From Acholeplasmataceae bacterium (GTDB lineage: Bacteria > Bacillota > Negativicutes > Acidaminococcales > Acidaminococcaceae), in assembly GCA_012744295.1 (NCBI GenBank), contig JAAYIB010000005.1, positions 1 through 24,400 on the forward strand: 24,400 nt of DNA, read 5' to 3'. How positions within the stretch are numbered: the first letter of the stretch is position 1; every line of letters begins with the position of its first letter. Positions 22,746 to 24,400 of the stretch are shown piece by piece. The notes beneath the pieces are model-generated. The model did not search any database and was not told where the DNA came from. It was given only the letters and a program-made list of their open reading frames with translations. Position numbers and translations under genes: made by a program.

Positions 22746-23213
22746 ATGAGGTGTCCGTTTTGTTCTTATGGTGACAGCAGAGTCGTTGATTCGCGGTCAA
22801 TCGACGAGGGGGCTTCCATCCGCAGACGCAGGGAATGTCCGCAATGCAGCCGGCGTTTTACCACTTATGAAAAATATGAGGCAACGCCCTTGATTGTAGT
22901 GAAGAAGGACGGAAGACGAGAGCTTTTTGATGAACAAAAGCTTTTGAACGGTTTGATTAAGGCTTTTGAAAAAAGACCGGTGTCGTATGAAAAAATTCAG
23001 GAAATGGCGCAAAATATTGAAAACGAATTGCGAACGCGCGGCGAGACGGAAATAACCACGGAAGTTATCGGTGAGACGGTGATGAGCCATCTGGAAAATA
23101 CCGACAAGATTGCCTATGTTCGGTTTGCCTCGGTTTACAGACAGTTTGCCGATGTTAATAACTTTATGCAGGAAATTCAAAAAATGATGAACAAGGAAAA
23201 GAGCAAAGGCTAA
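22746..23213 (+). CDS. nrdR: Transcriptional repressor NrdR
   Basis: NrdR represses ribonucleotide reductase genes when dATP is plentiful. The 155-residue protein has the N-terminal zinc ribbon with C3, C6, C31 and C34 (MRCPFC, then ECPQCSRRF) and the arginine-rich RRRRE between them, followed by an ATP-cone domain (about 49-139, VVKKDGRRELFDEQKLLNGL and KIAYVRFASVYRQF) that senses ATP versus dATP. Length is typical. It has NrdR boxes in its own promoter, so it is very probably autoregulated, and it is followed 15 bases later by one of its usual targets, nrdD. The gene sits directly after ftsZ in the same direction, but the terminator and the promoter separate them. Confidence 0.97.
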   Translation: MRCPFCSYGDSRVVDSRSIDEGASIRRRRECPQCSRRFTTYEKYEATPLIVVKKDGRRELFDEQKLLNGLIKAFEKRPVSYEKIQEMAQNIENELRTRGETEITTEVIGETVMSHLENTDKIAYVRFASVYRQFADVNNFMQEIQKMMNKEKSKG

Positions 23214-23228
23214 GGAGTGGATGGGAAG

Positions 23229-24400
23229 ATGATGATTCGCAAGCGAGACGGAAGAGAAGTCGATTTCGACGAAACAAAAATTACGGACGCTATTTTTGAG
23301 GCAGCCAAATCTGTAGGCGGCGCAGACCGTCAGATGGCTATGGAAATAACATTGGATGTCCTGAAATATTTAAAGGCTCACTTTAAGGGGATTGTAACAG
23401 TAGAACAGGTTCAGGACGTAGTCGAGAAGGTTTTGATTGAAAAAGGGCACGCCCGTACGGCCAAGTCTTACATTCTCTATCGTGCAAAGAGAACCGGCAT
23501 TCGCAACGCCAGATCGGAACTGATGGACACCGTAGGTGAAATCCTGAAGGAAACCGACAGGGATAATGCAAACATTTCGAACTCGCCTTCCGCCAAAATG
23601 CTGCAAATTGCCAGCGCGGCAAGCAGGGAGTACTATCTGAACAGGATGATCCCGGAGAAAATAGCATTGGCACACCGCAAGGGCGACATCCATATCCATG
23701 ACCTTGATTTTTATGGAAAAACCCTTAACTGCGTCAACATACCTTTAGGTCGGCTGTTATCCGAAGGCTTCAATAACGGCCACGGCTTTATACGCCCGCC
23801 CCGCCGCCCGACCTCGGCAACGGCACTGGCAGCAATCGTTCTGCAAAGCTCGCAGAATGACATGTTCGGCGGTCAGTCTTTCGGTTTCTTTGATTATGAT
23901 ATGGCGCCTTTCATGAACAACGCCACGGAGGAAGAAGTTTTTCAGGCAATGGAGGCCTTGATTTACAATCTTAACAGCATGCATTCGCGCGCCGGGGCGC
24001 AGGTCCCTTTCTCCAGCCTTAATCTCGGGCTCGATACTTCCGAAAACGGCAGAAAGGTTATCCGGAACGTGCTGAAGGCATACGCTAAAGGTTTGGGACG
24101 CGGCGAAAACCCGATATTCCCGAATGTCATCTTCAGAGTAAAAAAAGGTGTGAACATGGATCCGGGAGACCCGAACTATGACTTGTTCAAACTGGCGATT
24201 TCAGTTGCTGCAAGACGGATGAATCCTACCTTCAGCTTTATGGATACTTCCTACAACAAAGAGTATGGCGGCGATGTTGCCTACATGGGATGCAGGACGA
24301 GAGTTGTCGCAAACCGCAGAGGGCCTGCCGTCACGACCGGCAGGGGCAATCTTTCCTTCACAACGGTCAACCTTCCCCGACTGGCAATACGAGCTGAACG
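23229..24400 (+). CDS. nrdD: Anaerobic (class III) ribonucleoside-triphosphate reductase, N-terminal part (3' end outside window)
   Basis: NrdD reduces ribonucleoside triphosphates to deoxy forms without oxygen, using a glycyl radical installed by the NrdG activase. The frame is open from ATG 23229 to the window end, 390 residues of an expected 700 or so. It begins with an ATP-cone (MMIRKRDGREVDFDETKITD, about 1-90) for allosteric control. The catalytic barrel follows with DIHIHDLDFYG (about 157-167), NLNSMHSRAGAQVPFSSLN (about 248-266), the active-site cysteine motif YMGCRTRV (near 358) and GRGNLSFTTVNLPRLA. The glycyl radical site and zinc cysteines would lie beyond the window. ATG 23229 or 23232 could start it; GGAGTGG and GGGAAG lie upstream. 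It is probably transcribed with nrdR from the NrdR-controlled promoter. Confidence 0.96.
   Translation, partial: MMIRKRDGREVDFDETKITDAIFEAAKSVGGADRQMAMEITLDVLKYLKAHFKGIVTVEQVQDVVEKVLIEKGHARTAKSYILYRAKRTGIRNARSELMDTVGEILKETDRDNANISNSPSAKMLQIASAASREYYLNRMIPEKIALAHRKGDIHIHDLDFYGKTLNCVNIPLGRLLSEGFNNGHGFIRPPRRPTSATALAAIVLQSSQNDMFGGQSFGFFDYDMAPFMNNATEEEVFQAMEALIYNLNSMHSRAGAQVPFSSLNLGLDTSENGRKVIRNVLKAYAKGLGRGENPIFPNVIFRVKKGVNMDPGDPNYDLFKLAISVAARRMNPTFSFMDTSYNKEYGGDVAYMGCRTRVVANRRGPAVTTGRGNLSFTTVNLPRLAIRAE

Noticed and set aside
1..24400. Mobile elements, CRISPR arrays, phage genes or defence systems
   Set aside because: No transposase, integrase, terminal repeats, spaced direct repeats or phage-like genes were seen; apart from short gaps every stretch is filled with conserved housekeeping genes of similar composition.

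Overview
This is a continuous stretch of housekeeping chromosome from a Gram-positive-lineage bacterium (Firmicutes/Bacillota) that probably has an outer membrane. The order ccpN-like, ppsR, dnaG, rpoD, trmK, nif3 is the Bacillus/Clostridia 'macromolecular synthesis' neighbourhood. It is followed by a type A RNase P RNA and a division and cell wall (dcw) cluster. An LptA/OstA-like periplasmic protein gene between ppsR and dnaG, a meso-diaminopimelate MurE signature and an anaerobic ribonucleotide reductase together suggest an anaerobic diderm Firmicute. Negativicutes fits best, perhaps Acidaminococcaceae, but that placement is inference. No insertion sequence, prophage, CRISPR array or other mobile element was seen.

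Region 1 (1-5415): the end of a CBS-domain regulator like CcpN, the PPDK regulatory protein PpsR, a convergent lptA-like gene sharing a bidirectional terminator with ppsR, then dnaG and the primary sigma factor gene rpoD. The sigma factor has an extra block of about 160 residues between regions 1.2 and 2.1.

Region 2 (5416-8850): a promoter, tRNA(CAU) and terminator unit, the tRNA methyltransferase gene trmK overlapping nif3, a YhaM-type exoribonuclease, and rnpB with its own promoter and terminator.

Region 3 (8900-22641): the dcw cluster mraZ-rsmH-ftsL-murE-murF-mraY-murD-murG-murC-ddl-ftsQ-DUF881-sbp-ftsZ. mraZ has a clear three-repeat autoregulatory operator. Together these genes make lipid II, from UDP-MurNAc to the disaccharide-pentapeptide, and supply early division proteins. 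The cluster lacks ftsI/spoVD, ftsW/spoVE, murB and ftsA at their usual places. The largest anomaly in the window is an in-frame TGA (14877-14879) that splits murD after codon 44.

Region 4 (22640-24400): tandem NrdR boxes and a promoter in front of nrdR, followed by the start of nrdD (class III ribonucleotide reductase), which runs off the window. I found no obviously new multi-gene system. The points most worth a second look are the murD stop codon, the sigma-factor insert, the reduced dcw cluster, the non-canonical ppsR start, and a palindrome before the DUF881 gene.
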